Shown: piece after piece, positions 8,787 through 16,166 of the stretch
How the letters are laid out: each line of letters begins with the position of its first letter
Position numbering within the stretch: position 1 is the first letter of the stretch
Origin: Alsobacter sp964544365
GTDB lineage: Bacteria; Pseudomonadota; Alphaproteobacteria; Rhizobiales; Beijerinckiaceae
DNA length: 34,761 nucleotides
Assembly: GCA_964544365.1 (NCBI GenBank)
Contig: CAZJCW010000013.1
Span: 1 to 34,761, forward strand
Direction of reading: 5' to 3'
Notes under the pieces: generated by a model
What the model saw: only the letters and a program-made list of their open reading frames with translations
Database searches by the model: none
What the model was told of the DNA's origin: nothing
Made by a program: the position numbers and the translations under genes

Positions 8787-8805
8787 TGCACGACTTTCAC
8801 GTGCA
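8787..8805. promoter_or_regulatory. Perfect dyad TGCACG-N7-CGTGCA, candidate operator
   Basis: A perfect 6-bp inverted repeat (TGCACG 8787-8792, CGTGCA 8800-8805) lies in a short AT-richer stretch between the amidase stop and the small gene at 8857. Centre spacing of 13 bp fits a dimeric regulator, or it could be a weak hairpin. No regulator gene is in the window and no U-tract follows. Low confidence. Confidence 0.3.
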
Positions 8806-8856
8806 TGCGCCATGGTGCGCGAGGGCCGCTGGGACGACAGGCCCGGAGGACGCCCC

Positions 8857-8997
8857 ATGAGGACCATGGCCATCACCCGCTACATGCGCCGGATTCGCGA
8901 AGTCGAGTCCTATCGCCTCATCGACGTCCTGATCATCGCCGGCCTGACGGCGCTGGTCGCCATCCACGTCGCCCGGGTGGCCACGAACATCGCCTGA
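8857..8997 (+). CDS. 46-aa single-pass membrane protein upstream of nitrile hydratase
   Basis: The 46-aa product has a basic N-terminal half (MRTMAITRYMRRIREVESYR) and one hydrophobic helix (about 21-41, LIDVLIIAGLTALVAIHVARV). The start is set by a good Shine-Dalgarno, GGAGGA at 8845-8850, six bases before the ATG; an in-frame ATG at 8812 lacks one. It lies 75 bp before the nitrile hydratase alpha gene on the same strand. I do not recognise a family. The charge pattern predicts N-in topology with the short C-terminus outside. Confidence 0.6.
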   Translation: MRTMAITRYMRRIREVESYRLIDVLIIAGLTALVAIHVARVATNIA

Positions 8998-9010
8998 CCC
9001 TCCGGGGGGA

Positions 9011-9040
9011 TTGGAAACTCCCGTCGTCAGTCGCTAGTCT
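9011..9040 (+). promoter_or_regulatory. Candidate sigma-70-like promoter for the nitrile hydratase genes
   Basis: TTGGAA (9011-9016) and TAGTCT (9035-9040) are separated by 18 bp and end 32 bp before the nitrile hydratase alpha start. The match to the -35 box is fair and to the -10 box partial. It is the best candidate in the 75-bp gap, but alternatives upstream of 8857 are possible. Confidence 0.28.
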
Positions 9041-9072
9041 CCGCGCTGCGGACGAGCGGAGCGACGAGCGCG

Positions 9073-9747
9073 ATGGGTACCCACTCCGGCGGCGGTGATC
9101 ACCACCACGATCACGACGACCATGACCACGATCATGACCACGATCATGATCACTCCGACCTGTCGGAGACCGCCCTGCGGGTCCGGGCGCTCGAATCGAT
9201 CCTGACCGAGAAAGGCCTGATCGATCCCGCCGCCCTCGATGTCCTGATCGAGACCTACGAGACCCGCATCGGCCCGCGCAACGGCGCGCGCGTCGTCGCG
9301 AAGGCCTGGACCGACCCCGCCTATCTCGATCGTCTGCGCGGGAACGCCACCGCCGCCATCGCCGAACTCGGCTTCGGCGGACGGCAGGGCGAGGACATGC
9401 TGGTCGTCGAGAATACGCCCGATACGCACAACCTCGTCGTTTGCACCCTGTGCTCCTGCTACCCCTGGCCCGTGCTTGGTCTACCGCCGGTCTGGTACAA
9501 GTCTGCGCCGTACCGGTCGAAGGCCGTGATCGATCCGCGCGGCGTTCTTGCGGACTTCGGCGTCAGTCTGCCGGCCGGCACGAAGATCCGGGTGTGGGAT
9601 TCCACCGCCGAACTGCGCTATCTCGTGCTTCCCATGCGCCCCCCCGGCACGCAGGGATGGAGCGAGGATCGCCTCGCCGCCCTCGTCACCCGCGACAGCA
9701 TGATCGGCACGGGTCTTCCGCTCGCCGCCGCGCAGGCGCCGGCATGA
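9073..9747 (+). CDS. nthA: Nitrile hydratase alpha subunit, cobalt type, with His/Asp-rich N-terminal tail
   Basis: The alpha subunit carries the catalytic metal of nitrile hydratase, which hydrates nitriles to amides in the cytoplasm. The metal claw is VCTLCSCY (Cys124, Cys127, Ser128, Cys129). Thr between the first Cys and Leu is the cobalt-type signature; iron enzymes have Ser. Cys127 and Cys129 are the residues normally oxidised. The rest (ARVVAKAWTDPAYLDRL, LPPVWYKSAPYRSKAVIDPRGVL) is typical. The odd part is the N-terminus: residues 4-27 hold eleven His, mostly as an (HisAsp)n repeat, ahead of the usual start of the fold near residue 29. Its in-frame ATG at 9073 is the only start near a purine-rich site. 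The tail may hold or relay cobalt. The stop overlaps the beta start by 4 bp. Confidence 0.95.
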   Translation: MGTHSGGGDHHHDHDDHDHDHDHDHDHSDLSETALRVRALESILTEKGLIDPAALDVLIETYETRIGPRNGARVVAKAWTDPAYLDRLRGNATAAIAELGFGGRQGEDMLVVENTPDTHNLVVCTLCSCYPWPVLGLPPVWYKSAPYRSKAVIDPRGVLADFGVSLPAGTKIRVWDSTAELRYLVLPMRPPGTQGWSEDRLAALVTRDSMIGTGLPLAAAQAPA

Positions 9748-10409
9748 ACGGGGCCCAGGATCTCGGCGGCATGATGGGCTTCGGCCCGGTCGTGCCAGAG
9801 CAGGACGAGCCGCTCTTCCACGCCGCCTGGGAAAAGCGCGCGCTCGCCGTCACCATCGCCGCCGCGGGCCTCGGCGAATGGAACCTCGACGCGATGCGTC
9901 ACGCCCGCGAAACCCTTCCACCGCCTGAGTATTTGACCTCCAGCTACTACGAGATCTGGATCAAGGGCCTGGCGAAGATGCTTCTCGCCCGCGGCCTCGT
10001 GGCCGAGGACGAGTTCGCCGCCGGCCGCTCGCTCCGCGACGCCCGGCCGACGGCGCGGCCGGCCCTGACCGCCGAGGCCATGGCGGCGGGCCTCGCCCGC
10101 GGCGCGCCATGCTCGCGGCCGGCCCCGGCCCCGGCCCGCTTCTCCGCAGGCCAGCGCGTCCGCACGCTCAACATCAATCCCACGGGGCACACCCGGCTTC
10201 CGCGCTACGCGCGCGGCAAGGCCGGCGTCATCGAGCGAATCCATGGCGCGTTCGTCTTCCCGGACAGCAACGCGCATTTCCGCGGCGAGGATCCGCGCTG
10301 GTGCTACGGCGTCGTCTTCGACGGCCGCGAACTGTGGGGCGCGGAGGCCGATCCCGCCCTGACGGTGTCCGTCGACTGCTGGGAGCCCTACCTGGAGGCT
10401 GCGCCATGA
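9744..10409 (+). CDS. nthB: Nitrile hydratase beta subunit
   Basis: The 221-aa product starts MNGAQDLGGMMGFGPVVPEQ, the hallmark N-terminus of nitrile hydratase beta subunits, and ends in the SH3-like C-terminal domain (FSAGQRVRTLNINPTGHTRLP ... VSVDCWEPYLEAA). It pairs with the alpha subunit to form the substrate channel and to supply the arginines that hold the oxidised Cys residues. An ATGA overlap joins it to nthA, and another overlap joins it to the accessory gene, so the three should be made in stoichiometry from one transcript. The longer in-frame upstream extension lies inside nthA and is not used. Confidence 0.95.
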   Translation: MNGAQDLGGMMGFGPVVPEQDEPLFHAAWEKRALAVTIAAAGLGEWNLDAMRHARETLPPPEYLTSSYYEIWIKGLAKMLLARGLVAEDEFAAGRSLRDARPTARPALTAEAMAAGLARGAPCSRPAPAPARFSAGQRVRTLNINPTGHTRLPRYARGKAGVIERIHGAFVFPDSNAHFRGEDPRWCYGVVFDGRELWGAEADPALTVSVDCWEPYLEAAP

Positions 10410-10795
10410 TCTCGTCCGGTGCCGTCGATGCCGCGCTGCGAGACGTTCCGACCATTCCGTGCGAGGCGGGCGGTCCGGTCTTCCGCGAGCCGTGGGAGGC
10501 GCAGGCCTTCGCCATGGCCGTCGCGCTGCATCAGGCCGGTCTGTTCACATGGACGGAGTGGGCCGAGCACCTGTCCGCCGAGATCCGCCGCGCGCAGGCG
10601 GCAGGCGACGCCGACACCGGCGAGACCTACTACCGGCACTGGCTCGCCGCCCTCGAGCGCCTCGTCGTCGCCAAGGGCGCGGCCACCGACACCGGCCTCG
10701 CGGAGCGTCGCGACGCGTGGGACCGCGCGGCCAGGGCGACGCCGCACGGCCAGCCGATCCTTCTCGAGAACGACCCGATGGCCTCGCGCGCCTGA
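10406..10795 (+). CDS. Nitrile hydratase accessory (activator, P14K/NthE-like) protein
   Basis: This 129-aa protein resembles the N-terminal helical part of the beta subunit: FREPWEAQAFAMAVALHQAGLFTWTEWAEHLSAEI (26-60) is the diagnostic block. Small proteins of this kind (nitrile hydratase accessory family) form a complex with apo-alpha and insert cobalt by subunit swapping, helping oxidation of the Cys claw. It overlaps nthB by 4 bp (ATGA), the standard third position in cobalt-type operons. With the alpha subunit carrying its own His-rich tail, two metal-handling elements appear in the same operon. Confidence 0.92.
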   Translation: MISSGAVDAALRDVPTIPCEAGGPVFREPWEAQAFAMAVALHQAGLFTWTEWAEHLSAEIRRAQAAGDADTGETYYRHWLAALERLVVAKGAATDTGLAERRDAWDRAARATPHGQPILLENDPMASRA

Positions 10796-10813
10796 CGCCG
10801 CGAGGAGATGGCC

Positions 10814-11356
10814 ATGTCGAGCCCGGTCCCCGCTCCAGCCGAGTTCGGGCGCATGCACGCCTTCGCCTGGAGACCGATGACGCAAGGCGACCTCGACGGG
10901 ACGATCGCGGTCGCCGCCGTTGTCCATCCGGCGTTTCCGGAGCGCCGCGAGGTTTTCGCCGAACGGCTGTCGCTGTTCCCGGAGGGATGCCTCGTACTCG
11001 GCGCGCCCGGCGGTGGCGTCGCCGGCTACGCGGTCAGCCATCCATGGCATGACGGCCGGCCGGTGCCGCTGGACACGCTCCTGGTGGCCATGCCGGTCTC
11101 GGCGAACCGGTACATCCACGACGTCGCCATCATGCCGGGGATGCGGGGCGGCGGCTTCGCGGGGCAGGTGGTCGGACGGATCGTCAAGGACGCCTACCGC
11201 GCCGGCGCGACCACCGTCTCCCTGGTCGCGGTGTCCGGATCCGGTCCGTTCTGGGAGCGCCACGGCTTCAGGCCGGTCTCGGATGCGGGGCTCACGGCGA
11301 GGCTCGCGAGCTACGGCGATGACGCCCGCTTCATGGTCCGCAGCCTCGGCCAGTAA
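10814..11356 (+). CDS. GNAT-family N-acetyltransferase
   Basis: The 180-aa product has a GNAT fold: a beta4 segment YIHDVAIMPGMRGGGFAGQVVGRIV (about 96-120) containing the acetyl-CoA pyrophosphate loop (RGGGFAG), then TVSLVAVSGSGPFWERHGFRPV, the usual C-terminal strand and helix with FWERHGF. Substrate unknown. Two ATGs lie six bases apart; GAGGAG (10802-10807) abuts the first and sits six bases from the second, so 10814 is preferred. It follows the nitrile hydratase accessory gene by 18 bp and may be a passenger of that operon. It converges on the nicO gene. Confidence 0.85.
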   Translation: MSSPVPAPAEFGRMHAFAWRPMTQGDLDGTIAVAAVVHPAFPERREVFAERLSLFPEGCLVLGAPGGGVAGYAVSHPWHDGRPVPLDTLLVAMPVSANRYIHDVAIMPGMRGGGFAGQVVGRIVKDAYRAGATTVSLVAVSGSGPFWERHGFRPVSDAGLTARLASYGDDARFMVRSLGQ

Positions 11357-11375
11357 CGTGCCGCGGAGGCCCGTG

Positions 11376-12413
11376 CTACAGGCCCGCCCCGGTGCGCAGC
11401 CCGGCGAGCAGCGACACGCCGAGAACCAGGACCGCCGCCGCCGCCAGCGTCTCGAGCATGGCCCCTGCCAGCACCGTCCGCGGCCCGCCCGCGGCTGCAA
11501 GCCGCAGCGCCCCGGCCTTGGCGTACACCGAGACGGCGGCGAGCAGCCCCGTCACCATCGCCGTCCCTAGCGCCATGGCGAAGGTCGCCGCGAGCCCCGC
11601 GGCGAAAACCTTCTGCGACAGGGCGAACACGAGGACGATGATCGCGCCCGTGCACGGCCGCAGCCCTGCCGCCAGCACGACCCCCGCCACGGCCCGTCTG
11701 TCGGCGGCTGCAGTCTCTGGCCCCGGCAGGTGGGCATGGCCGCACCCGTCGTCGCACGCGTCGCCCGGCGCATGGGCGTGCGTCCCCGCGAGCGCCGGCC
11801 AGATCCGTGCGACCAACGCTCCCGCCTTGTGCCACAGCAGCCAGGCGCCCACGGCGGCAACCGCGGCGAAGCTCGCCGTCTCGACCATTCCGGTGACGCC
11901 CGTCATGGTCCGCGCCGAGGCGCCGATGACGAGGCTCAGCACGCCGACGAGGACGATCGCGACGACGGCCTGGAGGAACGCCGCCGCGAAGGCGATCGCG
12001 ATTCCGCGCTTCAGCGCCCGCTCCTGGGCGAGGATCCACGCCGAGATCACGGCCTTGCCGTGGCCGGGGCCCGCCGCATGGAACACGCCGTAGAGGAAGC
12101 CCGCCGTCACGAGCGGCACCGGCGAGGCGCCCTCGGCGGCGATCGCGCGCACCAGCGCCGTCAGCCGGCGATAGAAGTCCGCCTGCACGGCCAGGATCCA
12201 GCCGGCGATGCCGCCCGCCGCCCCGCCGCCCTCGCGCACGCCGACGCCGAACGGGTTGCGCGCCGGTGGAGCGGCCGGCGCCGGCCCCATCGCGAGCGAG
12301 ACAAGCATCGCGAGCAGGATGACGACCCCGAGCGCGACCAAGGCCGCCCCGGCAGTCCGGGCGACCCGCGATCCCCGCCACGCCGGCGGTCGCCCGGCGT
12401 CGAGCGCGGTCAT
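11376..12413 (-). CDS. NicO/RcnA-type nickel/cobalt transporter
   Basis: The 345-aa polytopic membrane protein has the two NicO family motifs: FHAAGPGHGKAVISAW (about 111-126) in the first half and GLRPCTGAIIVLVFALS in the second. A cytoplasmic or periplasmic loop between them is His/Cys-rich (THAHAPGDACDDGCGHAHLPG), as in RcnA. Family members move Ni2+ or Co2+; RcnA itself exports, while others with a DUF1007 partner are annotated as uptake or export. The DUF1007 gene lies 13 bp upstream on the same strand. Position opposite a cobalt-type nitrile hydratase suggests cobalt as cargo, either for supply or for protection; direction cannot be told from sequence. Confidence 0.9.
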   Translation of the reverse strand: MTALDAGRPPAWRGSRVARTAGAALVALGVVILLAMLVSLAMGPAPAAPPARNPFGVGVREGGGAAGGIAGWILAVQADFYRRLTALVRAIAAEGASPVPLVTAGFLYGVFHAAGPGHGKAVISAWILAQERALKRGIAIAFAAAFLQAVVAIVLVGVLSLVIGASARTMTGVTGMVETASFAAVAAVGAWLLWHKAGALVARIWPALAGTHAHAPGDACDDGCGHAHLPGPETAAADRRAVAGVVLAAGLRPCTGAIIVLVFALSQKVFAAGLAATFAMALGTAMVTGLLAAVSVYAKAGALRLAAAGGPRTVLAGAMLETLAAAAVLVLGVSLLAGLRTGAGL

Positions 12414-12426
12414 CCGCGGCGTCTCC

Positions 12427-13086
12427 TCAGGGACATGCGACGATCACCTTGCTGGCGAACTGCAGGCCCATGTTGGCATTGGCGAAGTAGTCCTCGCTGA
12501 GCTTCTGCTGCGAGGGATCGGGCTTCTTGGGCCGGCTGACCTGCACCGCGCAGCCCTGCGGCGCCCCCGCGAGCGTGACGGCGCGATCGTCCGGGGCGTA
12601 GCTGAAGTCGACGAAGAACGTCGGGTCGAACACGTCGAGGATCACCGTCCGCTTCGCCGGCGTTGCCGACTTCACCGGCAGCAGGAACGACAATGTGAGC
12701 GTCTTGCCGTCGTGATCGAGGACCGGATCCTGCGGCGCGGTGAAGTCCTGGCGCTTCCCGTCCGTCTTCAGGACGGTGAAGTAGCCGAACTCGGCCAGCG
12801 ATTCGGCGTTGATCTTGGCGAGTTCCGCCAGTTCCTCGCGGGAGAATGTCCCGTCCTTGTTCGTGTCGAGGCCCTGAACGGCGAAGCTGGAATAGCCCTC
12901 GTCGAACGTCCAGCGATGGCGCACGCCGCCCACCACCCCGCCGGGGCCGAACACCAGCTCCGCCCGCGCCTCGACCCAGACATGGGGGTGGGCGCGCGCC
13001 GGCTTCGCGGGCACGATCACGGCCGCCGCCGCGAGGACGCACGCGGCGAAAAGCGACGTCGAGAAAGCATCCTTGGTGAAAGTCAT
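12427..13086 (-). CDS. DUF1007 periplasmic protein with an EF-hand, partner of NicO transporter
   Basis: The 219-aa product has a Sec signal (1-32, ending KPARA), so the mature protein should begin HPHVWVEA. HPHVWV is the DUF1007 hallmark, and an exposed His-x-His terminus is a natural metal site. Residues 74-85 (DTNKDGTFSREE) form a complete 12-residue EF-hand loop, with acidic or Asn ligands at positions 1, 3, 5 and 12. The family is almost always next to NicO-type Ni/Co transporters and probably acts as the periplasmic metal-binding component. The reading frame is open far upstream, but the signal peptide and the AGGGGC site before 13086 fix the start. Confidence 0.87.
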   Translation of the reverse strand: MTFTKDAFSTSLFAACVLAAAAVIVPAKPARAHPHVWVEARAELVFGPGGVVGGVRHRWTFDEGYSSFAVQGLDTNKDGTFSREELAELAKINAESLAEFGYFTVLKTDGKRQDFTAPQDPVLDHDGKTLTLSFLLPVKSATPAKRTVILDVFDPTFFVDFSYAPDDRAVTLAGAPQGCAVQVSRPKKPDPSQQKLSEDYFANANMGLQFASKVIVACP

Positions 13087-13270
13087 GCCTGCCCCTGTCT
13101 GTGATCGCGGCTTGAGATCATTCAAGCGCGGCAGAACCATGGCGAATTCTATCCGATTCCGGCCGCGTCCGCAGCCGCCCGCGTGACGTCGCGCGCCGCG
13201 CGCCCTTGTCCTGCGCGCCCGCACGCCGCATTCTGAAGCCCGAACGCAACCACACGACCAGGGATCGACC

Positions 13271-14803
13271 ATGTCGAACGTCTCCCGCCGCTCCGCCCTC
13301 GGCCTCGGGCTCTCGGCCGGCTTCTCGGTGACGATGCTGTCCGGCTCGTCCGAGGAGGCCTCCGCGGCGCCGGCCAACACCGCCTTCTCGCTGCTGCTCG
13401 TCAACGACATCTACAAGATGGCCGGCGACAAGGGACGCGGCGGCTTCCCGCGGCTGGCCGCCATCGTCAAGGCGGAGCGCGCCAAGGGCGTGCCGATGCT
13501 GTTCTGCCATGCCGGCGACACCTTCTCGCCGTCGCTGATGTCGGGCTTCGACCAGGGCGCCCACATCGTCGAGCTGACGAACATGATCAGGCCGGACGTC
13601 TTCGTGCCGGGCAATCACGAGTTCGATTTCGGCAAGGACAACTACATGAAGCTCATGGGAGCTTCGAAATTCCCGTACTTCGGCGCCAATATGCGCCAGG
13701 CCGACGGTTCGCCGATCCCGGGCATGAAGGACACCGAGGTGTTCACGCTCGGCGCGGTGAAGGTCGGCGTCGTCGGCCTCGCGCTCGCCACGACCCCGCA
13801 GATGTCCCAGTCCGGCGACATCAAGTTCGCCAACGAGCTGGAGACGCTGCGCGCCAGCACCGCCCGGCTGAAGCAGGCCGGCGCCGACATCATCGTCGCG
13901 GTGACGCACACCGACCGCGACATGGACAACGCCATCGTCCGCTCGCGCCTCGTCGATGTGCTGCTGTCCGGCCATGACCACGACCTGTGGATCGGCTTCG
14001 ACGGCAAGACCGTGGCGGTGGAAAGCAACGAGGAGGGCAACTTCGTCACCGCGATCGACTTCGTCGTGCAGGTCACCGGCGAGGGCAAGGACCGCAAGGT
14101 GTCGTGGTCGCCGAGCTTCCGCGTCCACGATTCCTCGACGGTCGATCCCGACCCGGAGGTCGCCGCGGTGGTGAAGGGCTACGAGGACAAGCTCAGCAAG
14201 GAGCTCGACGTCGAGATCGGCGGGACGACAGGCGAACTGGACAGCCGTTCCGCCATCGTGCGCTCGCAGGAGGCGGCCATCGGCAACCTGATCGCCGATT
14301 CGATCCGCGCCGCGACCGGCGCCGACATCGCGATCATCAATGGCGGCGGCATCCGCGCCAACAAGCAATACCCGGCGGGCGCGCGGCTGACCCGGCGCGA
14401 CATCCTCTCCGAGCTGCCCTTCGGCAACACCTCGATCATGGTCGAGATCACCGGTGCGGACGTCAAGGCGGCGCTGGAGAACGGCGTGTCGCAGATGGAG
14501 AATCGCGCCGGCCGGTTCCCGCAGGTCTCCGGATTGAAGATGGAGGTCGACTCGAAGGCCCCCGCCGGCTCGCGGGTGGTGTCCGTCACCATCGGCGGCG
14601 CGCCGCTCGATCCGGCCCGGAAATACAAGGTCGCCTCGAACAACTTCATGCTGGCGGGCGGTGACGGCTACGTGGCGTTCGGCAAAGGCAAGGTGCTGAT
14701 CGGCGACACCGACGGCAAGCTCCTGGCCAACGAGGTCATGTCCTACGTCCGCAAGGTCCAGACGGTCGATGCCCGCACCGAGGGTCGGATCGTCATCCGC
14801 TGA
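13271..14803 (+). CDS. Tat-exported 5'-nucleotidase/UshA-family metallophosphatase
   Basis: The 510-aa product has an N-terminal twin-arginine signal (MSNVSRRSALGLGLSAGF, cleavage near 33), a calcineurin-like metallophosphatase domain and a C-terminal 5'-nucleotidase domain (INGGGIRANK, NNFMLAGGDGYVAF). Metal-site motifs are VNDIYK (Asp46), GDTFSPS (Asp83), GNHEF (Asn115, His116), His213 in THTDRD, and GHDHD (His235, His237). The DxH motif of UshA reads D46-I-Y48, so one His ligand is Tyr, a variant found in a known branch of the family. Likely substrates are periplasmic nucleotides or other phosphate esters. An intrinsic-terminator-like hairpin follows at 14895. It is divergent from the DUF1007 gene. 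Confidence 0.88.
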   Translation: MSNVSRRSALGLGLSAGFSVTMLSGSSEEASAAPANTAFSLLLVNDIYKMAGDKGRGGFPRLAAIVKAERAKGVPMLFCHAGDTFSPSLMSGFDQGAHIVELTNMIRPDVFVPGNHEFDFGKDNYMKLMGASKFPYFGANMRQADGSPIPGMKDTEVFTLGAVKVGVVGLALATTPQMSQSGDIKFANELETLRASTARLKQAGADIIVAVTHTDRDMDNAIVRSRLVDVLLSGHDHDLWIGFDGKTVAVESNEEGNFVTAIDFVVQVTGEGKDRKVSWSPSFRVHDSSTVDPDPEVAAVVKGYEDKLSKELDVEIGGTTGELDSRSAIVRSQEAAIGNLIADSIRAATGADIAIINGGGIRANKQYPAGARLTRRDILSELPFGNTSIMVEITGADVKAALENGVSQMENRAGRFPQVSGLKMEVDSKAPAGSRVVSVTIGGAPLDPARKYKVASNNFMLAGGDGYVAFGKGKVLIGDTDGKLLANEVMSYVRKVQTVDARTEGRIVIR

Positions 14804-14894
14804 GGCTGCCCTCGCCGGGACGACGGATTGTGCCCGCTCGACGCGGGGCCGGTGGTCCAGTACAGCAGGCCGTGCGTAAGTGTCGCAGGAACAG

Positions 14895-14923
14895 CGTCCG
14901 CCACGTTCGCGTGGCGGACGTTT
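14895..14923 (+). terminator. Strong hairpin with UUCG loop after the metallophosphatase gene
   Basis: A perfect 11-bp stem (CGTCCGCCACG 14895-14905, CGTGGCGGACG 14910-14920) closes a TTCG tetraloop (14906-14909) and is followed by TTTC. It lies 92 bp past the stop and 80 bp before hemH, so it probably ends the upstream transcript. The U-tract is short, common in GC-rich genomes. Confidence 0.7.
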
Positions 14924-15002
14924 CATGTCGGACGCGGCCGAAATCCGCGCGACGGGCGACAGCCGGTCGAGGGCCGGCTAAAGTCCGCGAGAGGCTGGTA
15001 CG

Positions 15003-16076
15003 ATGAACATGATGACGCGCCCCGACAACGCTTCCTTCAGCGCGGTCGGTCCGCTTCCGGCGGGCCATCCGCAGGTCAAGGTCGGCCGGATCGGGGTGCT
15101 GCTCCTCAATCTGGGGACGCCCGATGCGACCGACTACTGGTCGATGCGGCGCTACCTGAAGGAGTTCCTGTCGGATCGCCGAGTCATCGAGACGCCACGC
15201 CTCGTGTGGTGGCCGATCCTCAATCTCATCATCCTCACCGTCCGCCCCGGCCCCAAGGGGCGCGACTACGATTCGATCTGGAACAAGGAGCGCAACGAGG
15301 GTCCGCTGAAGACCATCACGCGCTCCCAGGCCGAGCAACTGGCGGCGCGCATCCAGGACCGGGATCCCCGCATCGTGGTCGACTGGGCGATGCGCTACGG
15401 CAATCCCTCGACGCCGGACCGGATCAAGTGGCTGCACGAGCAGGGATGCGATCGCATCCTGCTGGTGCCGCTCTACCCGCAGTCCTGCGCCGCCACGTCG
15501 GCCACGGCCTGCGACCGGGCCTTCGAGACCCTGATGAAGATGCGCTGGCAGCCGGCCGTGCGCGTCGCGCCGCCGTGGCACGACGATCCGGTCTATATCG
15601 ACGCGCTCGCCAAGACGGTGAAGACGAAGCTCTCGGAGATCGACTTCGAGCCCGACATGCTGGTCGCCTCCTTCCACGGCGTGCCCGAGGAATATCTCCT
15701 GAAGGGCGATCCCTATCACTGCCAGTGCCTCAAGACGTCGCGTCTGCTGCGCGAGACGCTGGGCTGGGAGAAGGACAGGTTCATGACCTGCTTCCAGTCG
15801 CGCTTCGGCACGGCGGAATGGCTGAAGCCCTACCTCATCGACACGATGGGCGAGTTGCCGGCCAAGGGCGTCAAGAAGGTCCTCGTCATCGCTCCGGGCT
15901 TTTCGGCCGACTGCCTCGAGACGCTCGAGGAGATCGAGGGCGAGAACAAGGAGCACTTCATGCATCACGGCGGCGAACAGTTCGCCTACGTGCCGTGCCT
16001 GAACGACTCTCCGGAAGGGATGGACGTGATCGCCAACGTCGTCGAGCGCGAGCTCCAGGGCTGGGCGCAGCTCTGA
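15003..16076 (+). CDS. hemH: Ferrochelatase
   Basis: The 357-aa product inserts Fe2+ into protoporphyrin IX, the last step of haem synthesis. Diagnostic segments are GVLLLNLGTPD (31-41), LLVPLYPQSCAATSATACD (153-171), the catalytic histidine in SFHGVPEEY (His225), KGDPYHCQC, FQSRFGTAEWLKPY and the C-terminal VIAPGFSADCLETLEEI. Its several cysteines (149, 162, 170, 240, 242 and others) resemble alphaproteobacterial forms, some of which bind a [2Fe-2S] cluster; which Cys might do so here is not evident. The start follows a GAGAGG site. An alternative ATG lies two codons later. It is transcribed alone, between two hairpins. Confidence 0.96.
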   Translation: MNMMTRPDNASFSAVGPLPAGHPQVKVGRIGVLLLNLGTPDATDYWSMRRYLKEFLSDRRVIETPRLVWWPILNLIILTVRPGPKGRDYDSIWNKERNEGPLKTITRSQAEQLAARIQDRDPRIVVDWAMRYGNPSTPDRIKWLHEQGCDRILLVPLYPQSCAATSATACDRAFETLMKMRWQPAVRVAPPWHDDPVYIDALAKTVKTKLSEIDFEPDMLVASFHGVPEEYLLKGDPYHCQCLKTSRLLRETLGWEKDRFMTCFQSRFGTAEWLKPYLIDTMGELPAKGVKKVLVIAPGFSADCLETLEEIEGENKEHFMHHGGEQFAYVPCLNDSPEGMDVIANVVERELQGWAQL

Positions 16077-16086
16077 AAGGCAGAGT

Positions 16087-16111
16087 CGGGCAGACCCGTA
16101 GCGTTTGCCCG
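16087..16111 (+). terminator. Hairpin after hemH
   Basis: A 9-bp stem with one G-U pair (CGGGCAGAC 16087-16095, GTTTGCCCG 16103-16111) encloses a 7-nt loop 10 bp after the hemH stop. It is followed by GCCTT rather than a full U-tract. A weak terminator or mRNA 3'-end structure is likely. Confidence 0.45.
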
Positions 16112-16166
16112 GCCTTAACACTCGACTGACAATCTGCAGCGGATTGTTTGGGTGTTGGGGGTTCCG

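Noticed and set aside
9100..9155. Microsatellite or mobile-element footprint in the GACCATGACCACGATCATG-type repeat
   Set aside because: It is wholly in frame, encodes the His/Asp tail and has no flanking duplications.
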